The translations under genes and the position numbers were made by a program. A stretch of 64,000 bases of DNA from Lachnoclostridium sp. UBA903 (GTDB taxonomy: Bacteria > Bacillota > Clostridia > Lachnospirales > Lachnospiraceae). The notes under the pieces were generated by a model, which did not search any database, was not told the origin of the DNA, and saw nothing but the letters and a program-made list of their open reading frames with translations. Location of the stretch: the NCBI GenBank assembly GCA_002294045.1, contig DBEP01000015.1:30605-94604 (forward strand), written 5' to 3'. Below, in pieces: positions 23,587-31,826 of this stretch (the stretch's first letter is position 1; each line of letters starts with the position of its first letter).

Positions 23587-24708
23587 ATGAGAAAATTATT
23601 ATCTGGTATGCTGATAGTGGTATTATGTGCTGCTATGCTTGCAGGCTGCCAAAGAAGTGAAGGAAGAAAAGGAACAGGGGATGCTCAGACCGCAGAAGGA
23701 GCCGGGCAGACGGAAACTGGGAAAGAAACGGATTCGGCGGAAAATTCCGACGGACTGGAACAGAGCGGTGAAACAACGGAAACCGGCACGAAAGATGCCG
23801 CACCGGAACAAAAGACGGATATCAGCGTTGCGGCTTTAAAAGGACCTACCGCCATGGGTATGATTAAAATTATGGAGGATTCTGATAATAGTGCGGCTGC
23901 AAATAATTATAAATTTACCGTAGCCGGTGCTCCGGATGAGATTACCGCAGGAATTGTAAGCGGGGAATTTGATATTGCGGCCCTTCCCTGTAATCTGGCG
24001 GCCGTATTGTATAATAAGTCCAAAGGGGGGCTTATGGTTGCGGGAATTAATACCCTGGGCGTACTTTATATGGTGGAAACCGGCAATAAAATCAACAGTG
24101 TTGAGGATTTAAAAGGAAAAACAATCTATTCTACCGGTAAAGGCACTACACCGGAATACACTTTAAATTACCTATTATCGTCTTATGGAATCAATCCGGA
24201 TAAAGACGTAACCATTGAATATAAATCGGAAGCAACCGAAGTGGCGGCTGTTTTAAGTGAAGCAACCGACGCAATCGCACTGCTTCCGCAGCCCTATGTA
24301 ACTACGGTGATGATGAATAATGAAAATGTCAGAATAGCCCTGGACATAACGAAGGAATGGGATAAAATCAGCACCAACGGCAGCACTGTGGTAACGGGTG
24401 TTATAGTGGTAAATAAAGATTTTTTAGAAAATAATAAAGAATCGGTGGACACCTTTCTATCCGAGTATGAAACCTCGGAACAGTATGTTAACGGTAATCC
24501 TGAAGAGGCTTCGGAGCTAATCGAAAAATTTGATATTTTAAAAGCAGCTCCTGCAAAAAAAGCAATCCCCTATTGTAATATCACTTCCATTCAAGGGAAT
24601 GATATGAAGGCTAAGATAAGCGGATATCTGGAAGCTCTGTTTGAACAGAATCCGGACACCGTCGGAGGGAAATTGCCGGATGATAATTTCTATTATATAA
24701 AGGAATAA
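23587..24708 (+). CDS. ABC transporter substrate-binding lipoprotein (NMT1/SsuA-like)
   Basis: The 373-aa lipoprotein has a signal peptide MRKLLSGMLIVVLCAAMLAGC with lipobox LAGC, then a 50-residue Gly/Glu/Thr-rich linker. The periplasmic-binding fold (IAALPCNLAAVLYN; INSVEDLKGKTIYSTGKGTT; DAIALLPQPYV) resembles the NMT1/TauA/SsuA/ThiY class (COG0715). These bind small organic ligands such as sulfonates or thiamine precursors. ATG 23587 follows GGAGG; an ATG at 23575 lacks spacing. With the permease and ATPase downstream it forms a full importer. Ligand unknown. Confidence 0.88.
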   Translation: MRKLLSGMLIVVLCAAMLAGCQRSEGRKGTGDAQTAEGAGQTETGKETDSAENSDGLEQSGETTETGTKDAAPEQKTDISVAALKGPTAMGMIKIMEDSDNSAAANNYKFTVAGAPDEITAGIVSGEFDIAALPCNLAAVLYNKSKGGLMVAGINTLGVLYMVETGNKINSVEDLKGKTIYSTGKGTTPEYTLNYLLSSYGINPDKDVTIEYKSEATEVAAVLSEATDAIALLPQPYVTTVMMNNENVRIALDITKEWDKISTNGSTVVTGVIVVNKDFLENNKESVDTFLSEYETSEQYVNGNPEEASELIEKFDILKAAPAKKAIPYCNITSIQGNDMKAKISGYLEALFEQNPDTVGGKLPDDNFYYIKE

Positions 24709-24767
24709 GATATCGGTGCAATGAATTTTCAATCACGCTCTAATACGGTCGGGGAAAGGCAGCAGAT

Positions 24768-25529
24768 ATGGGGAAGATGAAAACAACGTTTTACAATAAA
24801 AAATACAGGATACTGGCGGTCATCTTCTGGATTGTATTGTGGCAGCTGGTCAGCATGCTTGTTAATAAGGAGATGCTTTTGGCATCTCCCTTTGCCGTTC
24901 TGAGAGCTTTTGCCGGCCTGACGGGGGAAGCCGATTTTTGGATGTCCATATTTAATTCCTTTTTTAAAATTGTATTGGGTTTTCTTTTGGCAATTGCAAT
25001 TGGTATATTATTTGCAGTTATGTCTTACCGAAGCACGGTTTTAAAAGAGCTTATCTCTCCCCTGATGAAAATCATACAGGCAACGCCGGTTGCTTCTTTT
25101 ATTATATTGGCCCTGTTATGGGTACAGTCCAAAAATCTTTCCATATTATGTTCTTTTTTGATGGTGCTTCCCGTAATTTATACTAATGTATTACAGGGAC
25201 TGTCCGATACGGAACCGAAAATGCTGGAGATGGCCCAGGTATTTCGTATCAGGCCGGTAAAGAAAATTCGGTATATATTTATTCCTGCCGTAATGCCTTA
25301 TTTCGTATCGGCCAGTACAGTAGGTCTGGGCCTGTGCTGGAAGGCCGGAATTGCGGCGGAAGTAATCGGACTTCCTAAATTTTCTATCGGTGAACAATTA
25401 TATGAGGCGAAGATTTATTTAATGACGGAAGAATTATTTGCATGGACCATAGTTATAATACTTATCAGTGTTATATCCGAAAAAGTAATTATCCGGTTCA
25501 TCCGTTTTATACAGAAACTATTGGTATAA
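24768..25529 (+). CDS. ABC transporter permease
   Basis: The 253-aa protein has about six transmembrane segments and the EAA-loop of importer permeases (PKMLEMAQVFRIRPVKKIRYIF is the EAA-like stretch), typical of the SsuC/TauC type. It follows the binding protein by 59 bases, the gap containing an AATCACGCTCTAA motif, and precedes the ATPase by 42 bases. It forms the channel for the unknown ligand. Confidence 0.92.
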   Translation: MGKMKTTFYNKKYRILAVIFWIVLWQLVSMLVNKEMLLASPFAVLRAFAGLTGEADFWMSIFNSFFKIVLGFLLAIAIGILFAVMSYRSTVLKELISPLMKIIQATPVASFIILALLWVQSKNLSILCSFLMVLPVIYTNVLQGLSDTEPKMLEMAQVFRIRPVKKIRYIFIPAVMPYFVSASTVGLGLCWKAGIAAEVIGLPKFSIGEQLYEAKIYLMTEELFAWTIVIILISVISEKVIIRFIRFIQKLLV

Positions 25530-25571
25530 TATCTGACTGATAAATAGCATAATAATCGCAGGAGCTGCTGT

Positions 25572-26183
25572 ATGAACATATATTTGAAAAATATTACAAA
25601 ACAATACGAAGATAAGCCGGTTTTAAACCAATTGAATCTGGAAATGGCAGATGGTAAAATCACCTGCATTATGGGGCCGTCGGGCATTGGGAAAACTACT
25701 TTACTCCATATAATTATGGGACTGGTAAAACCGGATTCCGGAAAAGTAGAAGGGACGAAAGACAAAAAAATAACGGCTGTGTTTCAGGAAAACCGTCTCT
25801 GTGAGGAAATCGGAGCCGTTAAGAATGTAAAAATGGTCTGCGATAAAAAAGTTACCGAGCATATGATTAAAAAGGAATTCAATGAGGTAGGCTTACAGGA
25901 TTATGATAATAAGAAAACGCTGGAATTAAGCGGCGGAATGAAGCGCAGAGTGGCTATAGTAAGGGCGGTCATGGCGGAGAGTGATATTATCATAATGGAT
26001 GAACCATTTAAAGGTCTGGATGAGAAACTAAAAGAACAGGTAATTAACTATATTAAACATAAAACAAAAGGGAAAACCCTAATTATTGTGACACACAATA
26101 AAGATGAAGTAAAAGCGCTTTCAGCCGACCTGATTATCCTGGAAAAGGATTCCTTAGGAATATCGGCGGCTTACTGTGAATAA
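25572..26183 (+). CDS. ABC transporter ATP-binding protein
   Basis: The 203-aa ATPase has Walker A GPSGIGKTT, signature LSGGMKRRVAIVRAV and Walker B IIIMDEPFKGLD. It is shorter than most SsuB/TauB relatives (about 250 aa), ending soon after the H-loop VTHNKDE. It energises the importer formed with the two upstream genes. Its stop is 10 bases before the nitroreductase start. Confidence 0.92.
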   Translation: MNIYLKNITKQYEDKPVLNQLNLEMADGKITCIMGPSGIGKTTLLHIIMGLVKPDSGKVEGTKDKKITAVFQENRLCEEIGAVKNVKMVCDKKVTEHMIKKEFNEVGLQDYDNKKTLELSGGMKRRVAIVRAVMAESDIIIMDEPFKGLDEKLKEQVINYIKHKTKGKTLIIVTHNKDEVKALSADLIILEKDSLGISAAYCE

Positions 26184-26193
26184 GGAGGATATC

Positions 26194-26712
26194 ATGTTAG
26201 AATTTTATAAGACCAGAAGAAGTATAAGGAAATTCCAGGATAAAGCCGTTGAGCAGGAGAAAATCGAAGAGATTTTAAAAAGCGCTTTAACGGCTCCGTC
26301 TTCCAAGGGTAAAAGGCCCTGGGAACTGATAGCCGTTACGGATAAGGAAATATTGGGGAAACTGGCAGAAGTCAGGGGAGCAAGTTCCGGGCTGATAGCC
26401 GGTGCGGCTCTCGGAATTGCCGTAATTGCCGATTCCGAAACCACGGATGTATGGACGGAGGATGCTTCCATTATTGCCGTTATGATGCAATTGTCCGCCC
26501 ATTCCCTTGGCCTTGGTTCCTGCTGGGTACAGATAAGGGAGCGTTTTACCCCCGGAGGGAAAAGTGCGGATGCCTGTGTAAAGGATGTTCTTAATATTCC
26601 TGAAAAATACAAAGTGGAATGTATTATTGCCATGGGGTATCCGGGAGAAGGAAAGGAACCTCATAAGGAAGAGAAGCTGCCCTATGAAAAAATCCATTAT
26701 AATCGTTTTTAA
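26194..26712 (+). CDS. Nitroreductase family protein
   Basis: The 172-aa FMN-dependent oxidoreductase begins MLEFYKTRRSIRKFQDKAVE and shows SALTAPSSKGKRPWELIAV and LGLGSCWVQIRE, all characteristic of the family. ATG 26194 follows AAGGAGG, which overlaps the end of the ATPase gene, so it is part of the operon and may act on the imported compound. Specific substrate unknown. Confidence 0.9.
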   Translation: MLEFYKTRRSIRKFQDKAVEQEKIEEILKSALTAPSSKGKRPWELIAVTDKEILGKLAEVRGASSGLIAGAALGIAVIADSETTDVWTEDASIIAVMMQLSAHSLGLGSCWVQIRERFTPGGKSADACVKDVLNIPEKYKVECIIAMGYPGEGKEPHKEEKLPYEKIHYNRF

Positions 26713-26869
26713 AAAATATGCCAGAGGTAAATAATTCTTAAATCATGAAAGGCTTTACGTCCGGAATAGCTGGTGGTATAATGTTTAACACTATAATGAA
26801 AATAAACTTAAGAAATCCGGAATCAGTAATCGGTGCTGATATCTGAAAGTTTAAATCAGGGAGGACGTT

Positions 26870-27688
26870 ATGCATATCACTATAACAGGCAATCTGGGAA
26901 GTGGCAAGTCAACAATTTGCAAAATATTGGAAGATAAATATGGCTTTGAAATATATTCCACAGGGAAGGTGCAGCGCAAACTTGCCAGAGAGATGAATAT
27001 AACCACACTGGAAATGAATCAATTAATGTGCAGTGACCGTAAATATGATAACATGATTGATGATGCGACAGCTAGGATATCAAGAGAAAACAGGAATAAA
27101 AATATTATTTTTGATTCCCGGCTGGCCTGGCATTTTGTTGAGCGGTCTTTAAAGGTGTTTTTATCGGTAAGCCTTGATGTAGCCGCAGAACGGGTAATGA
27201 ATGATAACAGAGGCAAGGTAGAAAAGTATGGTTCCCTTGAAGAAGCAAAGGAAATGCTGTCAGCCAGGGCGGCCATGGAAAATAAGCGCTATAAGGAACT
27301 ATACAATCTGGAATATTTTAATTTCTCCAATTACAACCTGGTTATGGACAGCACCTATACAGCACCGGAAATTATAGCTTCTGTCATAATGGAAGAAGCA
27401 AAAAAATATGAAAAATCAGAGAAAGAAAATAACGGTAAGGCCAAGGTGAACCGTATCCTGCTCTCACCGTTAAGTCTGTATCAGGAAAATATTACAGAAG
27501 ATGAAAAAAAACAATTAAAGGACAAAATAATTCAATACGAAAAAGTTACTTATTTTCTGGAAAAAACGATTCCGGTAAAAAAAGGCCCGGACAGATATAC
27601 CGTACTTTCCGGTTTGGAGGATGTTAAGGCAGCACGGCTTGCCAAGGTACCTTTTATTCCTGTTAGCCTGGTTGATAAAGAGCAATGA
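26870..27688 (+). CDS. Cytidylate kinase-like P-loop protein
   Basis: The 272-aa protein starts MHITITGNLGSGKSTICKIL (Walker A GNLGSGKST) and continues with a CMP-kinase-like body (GFEIYSTGKVQRKLAREM; NIIFDSRLAWHFV; RGKVEKYGSLEEAKEML). A C-terminal extension of about 80 residues ends DRYTVLSGLEDVKAARLAKVPFIPV, which resembles a ParB-nuclease-like segment. Family kinases phosphorylate nucleosides or nucleotides; the real substrate here is unknown. Start follows gggaggacgtt. Confidence 0.75.
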   Translation: MHITITGNLGSGKSTICKILEDKYGFEIYSTGKVQRKLAREMNITTLEMNQLMCSDRKYDNMIDDATARISRENRNKNIIFDSRLAWHFVERSLKVFLSVSLDVAAERVMNDNRGKVEKYGSLEEAKEMLSARAAMENKRYKELYNLEYFNFSNYNLVMDSTYTAPEIIASVIMEEAKKYEKSEKENNGKAKVNRILLSPLSLYQENITEDEKKQLKDKIIQYEKVTYFLEKTIPVKKGPDRYTVLSGLEDVKAARLAKVPFIPVSLVDKEQ

Positions 27689-27824
27689 CTTTCTGCTTTT
27701 ACCAAGCCATATCCATAATCTGGTTATGCATAATTTCATTAAAAAATTAAAAATTTAAGCAAACCAATCTTTTGAAATCTATGAAGCAATCACCTAACAT
27801 ACATTTATTTTTATTACAGACAAT

Positions 27825-27868
27825 AAAAACAGAGAGTAATTACAAAATGTGTAATGCTCTCTGTTTTT
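27825..27868 (+). terminator. Intrinsic terminator
   Basis: AAAAACAGAGAG and CTCTCTGTTTTT are perfectly complementary, with an inner AATTAC/GTAAT extension. It ends the preceding kinase-like gene. Confidence 0.88.
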
Positions 27869-27918
27869 AACATTTGAATAAAAAATTATTATGGGTACGA
27901 TGAAGGGAGGTATGTTTA

Positions 27919-29001
27919 ATGGTTATAAAAAACAACAAAATGAAATTATTATTCATCGTAATCGTAACAGTTACGGTGGTATATATCGGATTTGAATATG
28001 TCCTGCCTCTCTTTGCACCGTTTATAGTTGCATATCTCATAGCTTCGGCATTACTGCCCTTAGTACGTCTGCTAAATTCAAAAATCCGTTTGCCCAAATT
28101 GTTCGGAGGGATAATAACGTTAGGCGTTATCGGCTCCGGCATCGGTTATGGATCATTTTATTTAATGGACATACTGATAAAACAGATTGTAAATCTGTTA
28201 AAAAATATGCCGATTTATCTGGCTATGTTAAGCGGATATCTGGATAAATTCTGCGAAAGCTGTGATAAAATCCTGGGAGTTAAGCTGGGTTCCATGCAAA
28301 GTTTTATTTACAGTAATTTTGACGGGATTCTTGTAGTCATAAAAGATAAAATAATACCCGTTATAACTACCCGGAGTTTAAATTTGCTAATCGCTATTAT
28401 AGGATTTGTTGGTATTCTTTTAATTATGCTTGTTTCCATACTTTTATTGATTAAGGATGAGGAACAATATAAAAGCAGTATGAAAGAATCCGTCTTTTAT
28501 CAGGATATTCATATCGTAACCTCTAAATTATCGGAGATGGGGATTGCCTATTTAAGGACCCAGGGTATCATGATGCTGCTGATTTCTGCTGTCTGTACGG
28601 TGGGCATGCTTTTGATAAGGAACAAATACGCTTTGATAATAGGAATGGCAATTGGAATCTTTGATGCCTTTCCCATACTTGGAAGCGGGCTGATATTGGT
28701 ACCCTGGGGGATAGCTGCTTTATTTAACCAGGATTTTTATACCGCCGCCATACTTTTAACGGTTTATGCGGGCTGCCAGATGATAAGACAATTTTTAGAA
28801 CCCAGACTTTTAGGTAACCGGATAGGAATAAAGCCTGTGTATACCTTGATGGCAATGTATGTGGGGGTCAGGGTTTTCGGCTTTGCAGGTTTTATCTTAG
28901 GGCCTGTTGGACTGGTAATTATAACAACAGTGGTGAAAGAAGCGCAGAAAAGACTGAATATATCCATTAGGGATAATTCAGAAATTTCAAAAGAAGGGTA
29001 A
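27919..29001 (+). CDS. AI-2E/YtvI family membrane permease
   Basis: The 360-aa protein has about eight transmembrane helices in the AI-2 exporter superfamily (PF01594) pattern: YVLPLFAPFIVAYLIA at the N-terminus, IGIFDAFPILGSGLILVPWG and YVGVRVFGFAGFILGPVGLV at the C-terminus. The FDAFPILGSG motif is typical of YtvI-like proteins linked to sporulation. The transported substrate is not established for this subgroup. Start ATG follows GGGAGG. Confidence 0.85.
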   Translation: MVIKNNKMKLLFIVIVTVTVVYIGFEYVLPLFAPFIVAYLIASALLPLVRLLNSKIRLPKLFGGIITLGVIGSGIGYGSFYLMDILIKQIVNLLKNMPIYLAMLSGYLDKFCESCDKILGVKLGSMQSFIYSNFDGILVVIKDKIIPVITTRSLNLLIAIIGFVGILLIMLVSILLLIKDEEQYKSSMKESVFYQDIHIVTSKLSEMGIAYLRTQGIMMLLISAVCTVGMLLIRNKYALIIGMAIGIFDAFPILGSGLILVPWGIAALFNQDFYTAAILLTVYAGCQMIRQFLEPRLLGNRIGIKPVYTLMAMYVGVRVFGFAGFILGPVGLVIITTVVKEAQKRLNISIRDNSEISKEG

Positions 29002-29072
29002 AGATATAGTTAGAGATAATACGAAAATTTCAAAAGAAGGAAAAAGGTATATTAAAACTTTCATTTCATATC

Positions 29073-29133
29073 TTGACAGGCAAAAAGAATGGCGTTAAAA
29101 TAAGACCATCGGTTTGAAACCAGTGGTCTTATT
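29073..29133 (+). promoter_or_regulatory. Promoter overlapped by a 35-bp palindromic operator (probable TetR site)
   Basis: TTGACA (29073-29078) and TAAAAT (29096-29101) are 17 bp apart. A palindrome covers 29099-29133: arms of 17 bases around a central G at 29116 match at 15 of 17 positions (outer AATAAGACCA / TGGTCTTATT, inner GGTTT / AAACC). It covers the -10 box and start site of the TetR gene that follows, as expected for autorepression. Confidence 0.85.
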
Positions 29134-29154
29134 ATGTGTAAGGAGGTGTTATAA

Positions 29155-29781
29155 ATGGCCAAGCGAGTAGAAGGTGTTACTGAAAAGTTATTGGAATGCG
29201 CAAAGGAAGAGTTTCTGCTTAACGGTTACGAGAATGCATCTTTGCGGGTTATTGCTGAAAAAGCAGGCTCCAGTAAAGGTGCTATCTACATCCGCTACCC
29301 GGATAAGGAAAGTCTGTACCGTGCGTTGGTTCAGCCTGCCGCCGACGGATTGTGCAACTTGCTTCGTACCTTTTTGGAAAGATTTGAGGATATACCTGTT
29401 GAAGAACAAAATGAATGTATGGATAGCTACTCGGATGACGGTTTTCCTAAATTGATTGATTATATCTATGCCCATTTTGATGAGTTCAAGCTGCTTCTCA
29501 CCTGCGGCGAGGCCAATGCGGTCCAGGATTTCATGCATAATATTGTTGAAATTGATACCGCATGTACAATGCGTTTTATTGAACAAACCGGAAATGATGC
29601 GATTGTATCGGGACGGTTAACACCGCAGCTGGCACATCTGCTTTCCAGTGCATTCTATTCCGGTTTATTCGAAGTGGTGGTCCATGATATGCCGTGGCAG
29701 GAAGCTGTTGAACATATTCAGCGTATGCGGCGTTTTTATAATGCCGGCTGGAAAACCATTTTTGAAAGCGATGAGAGGTGA
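29155..29781 (+). CDS. TetR family transcriptional regulator
   Basis: The 208-aa protein has an N-terminal helix-turn-helix (EFLLNGYENASLRVIAEKAG then SSKGAIYIRYPDKESLYRAL) and a divergent helical ligand domain. ATG 29155 follows AAGGAGG. A large palindrome overlaps its promoter, so it most likely represses itself and the downstream transporter genes. The inducer is not evident but is plausibly the transported substrate or metal state. Confidence 0.93.
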   Translation: MAKRVEGVTEKLLECAKEEFLLNGYENASLRVIAEKAGSSKGAIYIRYPDKESLYRALVQPAADGLCNLLRTFLERFEDIPVEEQNECMDSYSDDGFPKLIDYIYAHFDEFKLLLTCGEANAVQDFMHNIVEIDTACTMRFIEQTGNDAIVSGRLTPQLAHLLSSAFYSGLFEVVVHDMPWQEAVEHIQRMRRFYNAGWKTIFESDER

Positions 29782-29787
29782 TGCTAT

Positions 29788-29985
29788 TTGGAGGGATGGA
29801 TCGATCAGGAGGGATGGATTCACTGCCCCATCTGCGGGAATAAAACCAGAACGAAAGTATACAATGAAACCATTCTGAAAAAGTTTCCGTTATTTTGCCC
29901 GAAATGCGGGCACGAACATATTGTGGATGTTCAAAACAGCAAAATCATATCGTTAGAGCCAGACGCCAAGACGCAGAGCCGGTAA
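29788..29985 (+). CDS. Cysteine-rich KTR domain protein
   Basis: The 65-aa protein has two CxxC pairs (HCPICGNKTRTKVYNET ... LFCPKCGHEHIVDV) forming a zinc-ribbon-like unit with a KTR motif, as in PF14205 proteins. TTG 29788 starts seven bases after GAGAGGTG. Such small proteins often accompany TetR and transporter genes and occur in mobile elements of gut Firmicutes. The function is unknown. A G+C-rich tract marks the change from neighbours. Confidence 0.75.
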   Translation: MEGWIDQEGWIHCPICGNKTRTKVYNETILKKFPLFCPKCGHEHIVDVQNSKIISLEPDAKTQSR

Positions 29986-30071
29986 TTTGCAGAAAATTAA
30001 TTTTTTGCGGTTATCGGTTTTCTTTTTGGGTTTGAGTTAGCTGACGCTAACGAAAAGGAGGGAATTATTTT

Positions 30072-31826
30072 ATGATTTCACAAAATCCGTTTTCACGGCT
30101 GATGCAGTTTGTAAGGCCGCACCGGACCAGCTACATACTTTCCATTGTTTTGGCGGTGTCAGGTGTAGCCTGCGGTTTGGTGCCGTACTTTGCCGCCGCC
30201 GGGATGGTCAACCTTCTTATCGGAGGTAATCGTATCTACTCTGTTTATGTTATGTGGTGCATGGCGGCACTGGGAGCTTTCATTCTGAAAGCCGTTCTGA
30301 TGGGACTTTCCACACACGCTTCCCATAAGGCTACCTTTGCCGTCCTTTCGGAAATAAGGCGCAGCCTTGCCGCAAAACTGACCCGTGTTTCAATGGGATT
30401 TCTGACAGATACGCCGTCGGGGAAACTGAAAAATACAATGGTGGAACGAGTGGAACAGATGGAAGTTCCTTTGGCTCACATTATCCCCGAAATGACGGCT
30501 AATCTTTTGGTGCCGGTTGCTATTGTAATATACCTGTTTACGCTTGATTGGCGAATGGCACTGGTGTCGCTGATTACGATTCCAATCGGTATGCTCTGCT
30601 ATATGGCCCAAATGAAGGAATATCCCAAGAAATATGGAGCAGTTGTACAGGCCGGTAAACATATGAGCGCCGCAACCGTGGAATATATTAACGGGATAGA
30701 GGTCATCAAAGCCTTTAACCAAAGTGCCGCGTCCTATTCCAAGTTTACGAATGCGGTTCGCCAAAATGCGGATTTGATTTTAGATTGGATGAAATCCACT
30801 CAGGGTTATTCAGCATTAATGATGACAATCTGGCCTGCCGTTTTGATTGGCGTACTTCCCGCCGGATGTTTGCTTTATATGGGCGGCGGCTTGCAGGCTC
30901 CAACTTTCATCACTGTGACAATTCTCTCCCTGGGAATTGTCGGGCCGCTGGTAGCAGCAATTTTTCTGACCGATGAGCTTTCCAAAATCAGTACGATTGT
31001 CGGAGAAATCGGCGCGGTAATGGATGAGCCTGACATGGAACGGCCTGCGCAGAAAAAAGAAATCGGAAACATAGACATCAGGCTTGACAATGTAAAATTT
31101 GCTTACAAGGATACTCAGGTCTTAAGCGGTGTGAATCTATCTATTCGTCAGGGAACCACTACCGCCTTGGTAGGGCCGTCCGGAAGCGGCAAGTCCACAA
31201 TAGCAAAACTGATTGCCTCCTATTGGGACGTTGACAGCGGCAGCATATCTATCGGAGGTGTGGATGTGAAAGAACTGCCCGCCGAACAGGTCATGGATTT
31301 GATTGGCTATGTCTCCCAGGATAATTTCCTGTTTAATAAATCGGTGCGGGATAATATCCGGATGGGACGCCCGGAGGCCTCTGATTCTGAGGTAGAGGCT
31401 GTGGCTAAGGCTTCCGGATGCCACGAGTTCGTTATGAGTCTGGAACATGGTTATGAAACCATAGTCGGCGGGTCAGGCGGACATCTCTCAGGCGGAGAAC
31501 GCCAGCGGATCGCGATTGCCCGTGCTATGATGAAGGATGCTCCTATTGTCATTCTGGACGAAGCAACATCATACACGGATCCCGAGAATGAAGCGGTTAT
31601 CCAGGAAGCGGTAAGCAGACTGACCAGAGGCAAGACATTAATTGTTATCGCACATCGGCTTTCCACAATTACGAATGCGGATCAAATTGCCGTAGTGGAT
31701 TGCGGGCAGATTTCTGCGGCAGGCACCCACAAGGAGCTCTTAGAAAAGAGTACTCTGTATGCGCAGATGTGGAAAGCCCATTCTCAGGTAAAAGATATGG
31801 ACGAAGGAGGTGGATACAATGTTTGA
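30072..31826 (+). CDS. Exporter-type ABC half-transporter (subunit 1)
   Basis: The 584-aa protein fuses six transmembrane helices (VSGVACGLVPYFAAAGMVNL; LLVPVAIVIYLFTLDWRMAL) to an ATPase with Walker A GPSGSGKST, signature LSGGERQR and Walker B IVILDEATSYTDPENE. It presumably dimerises with the next gene's product. Exporter-fold heterodimers next to ECF genes include siderophore or heme importers (YbtPQ/IrtAB-like), so direction cannot be assumed. Its end overlaps the next gene. Confidence 0.88.
   Translation: MISQNPFSRLMQFVRPHRTSYILSIVLAVSGVACGLVPYFAAAGMVNLLIGGNRIYSVYVMWCMAALGAFILKAVLMGLSTHASHKATFAVLSEIRRSLAAKLTRVSMGFLTDTPSGKLKNTMVERVEQMEVPLAHIIPEMTANLLVPVAIVIYLFTLDWRMALVSLITIPIGMLCYMAQMKEYPKKYGAVVQAGKHMSAATVEYINGIEVIKAFNQSAASYSKFTNAVRQNADLILDWMKSTQGYSALMMTIWPAVLIGVLPAGCLLYMGGGLQAPTFITVTILSLGIVGPLVAAIFLTDELSKISTIVGEIGAVMDEPDMERPAQKKEIGNIDIRLDNVKFAYKDTQVLSGVNLSIRQGTTTALVGPSGSGKSTIAKLIASYWDVDSGSISIGGVDVKELPAEQVMDLIGYVSQDNFLFNKSVRDNIRMGRPEASDSEVEAVAKASGCHEFVMSLEHGYETIVGGSGGHLSGGERQRIAIARAMMKDAPIVILDEATSYTDPENEAVIQEAVSRLTRGKTLIVIAHRLSTITNADQIAVVDCGQISAAGTHKELLEKSTLYAQMWKAHSQVKDMDEGGGYNV

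Noticed and set aside
24719..24767. A promoter between the substrate-binding protein and permease genes
   Set aside because: No -35/-10 pair was found; the short gap holds only the AATCACGCTCTAA motif, so co-transcription is simpler.
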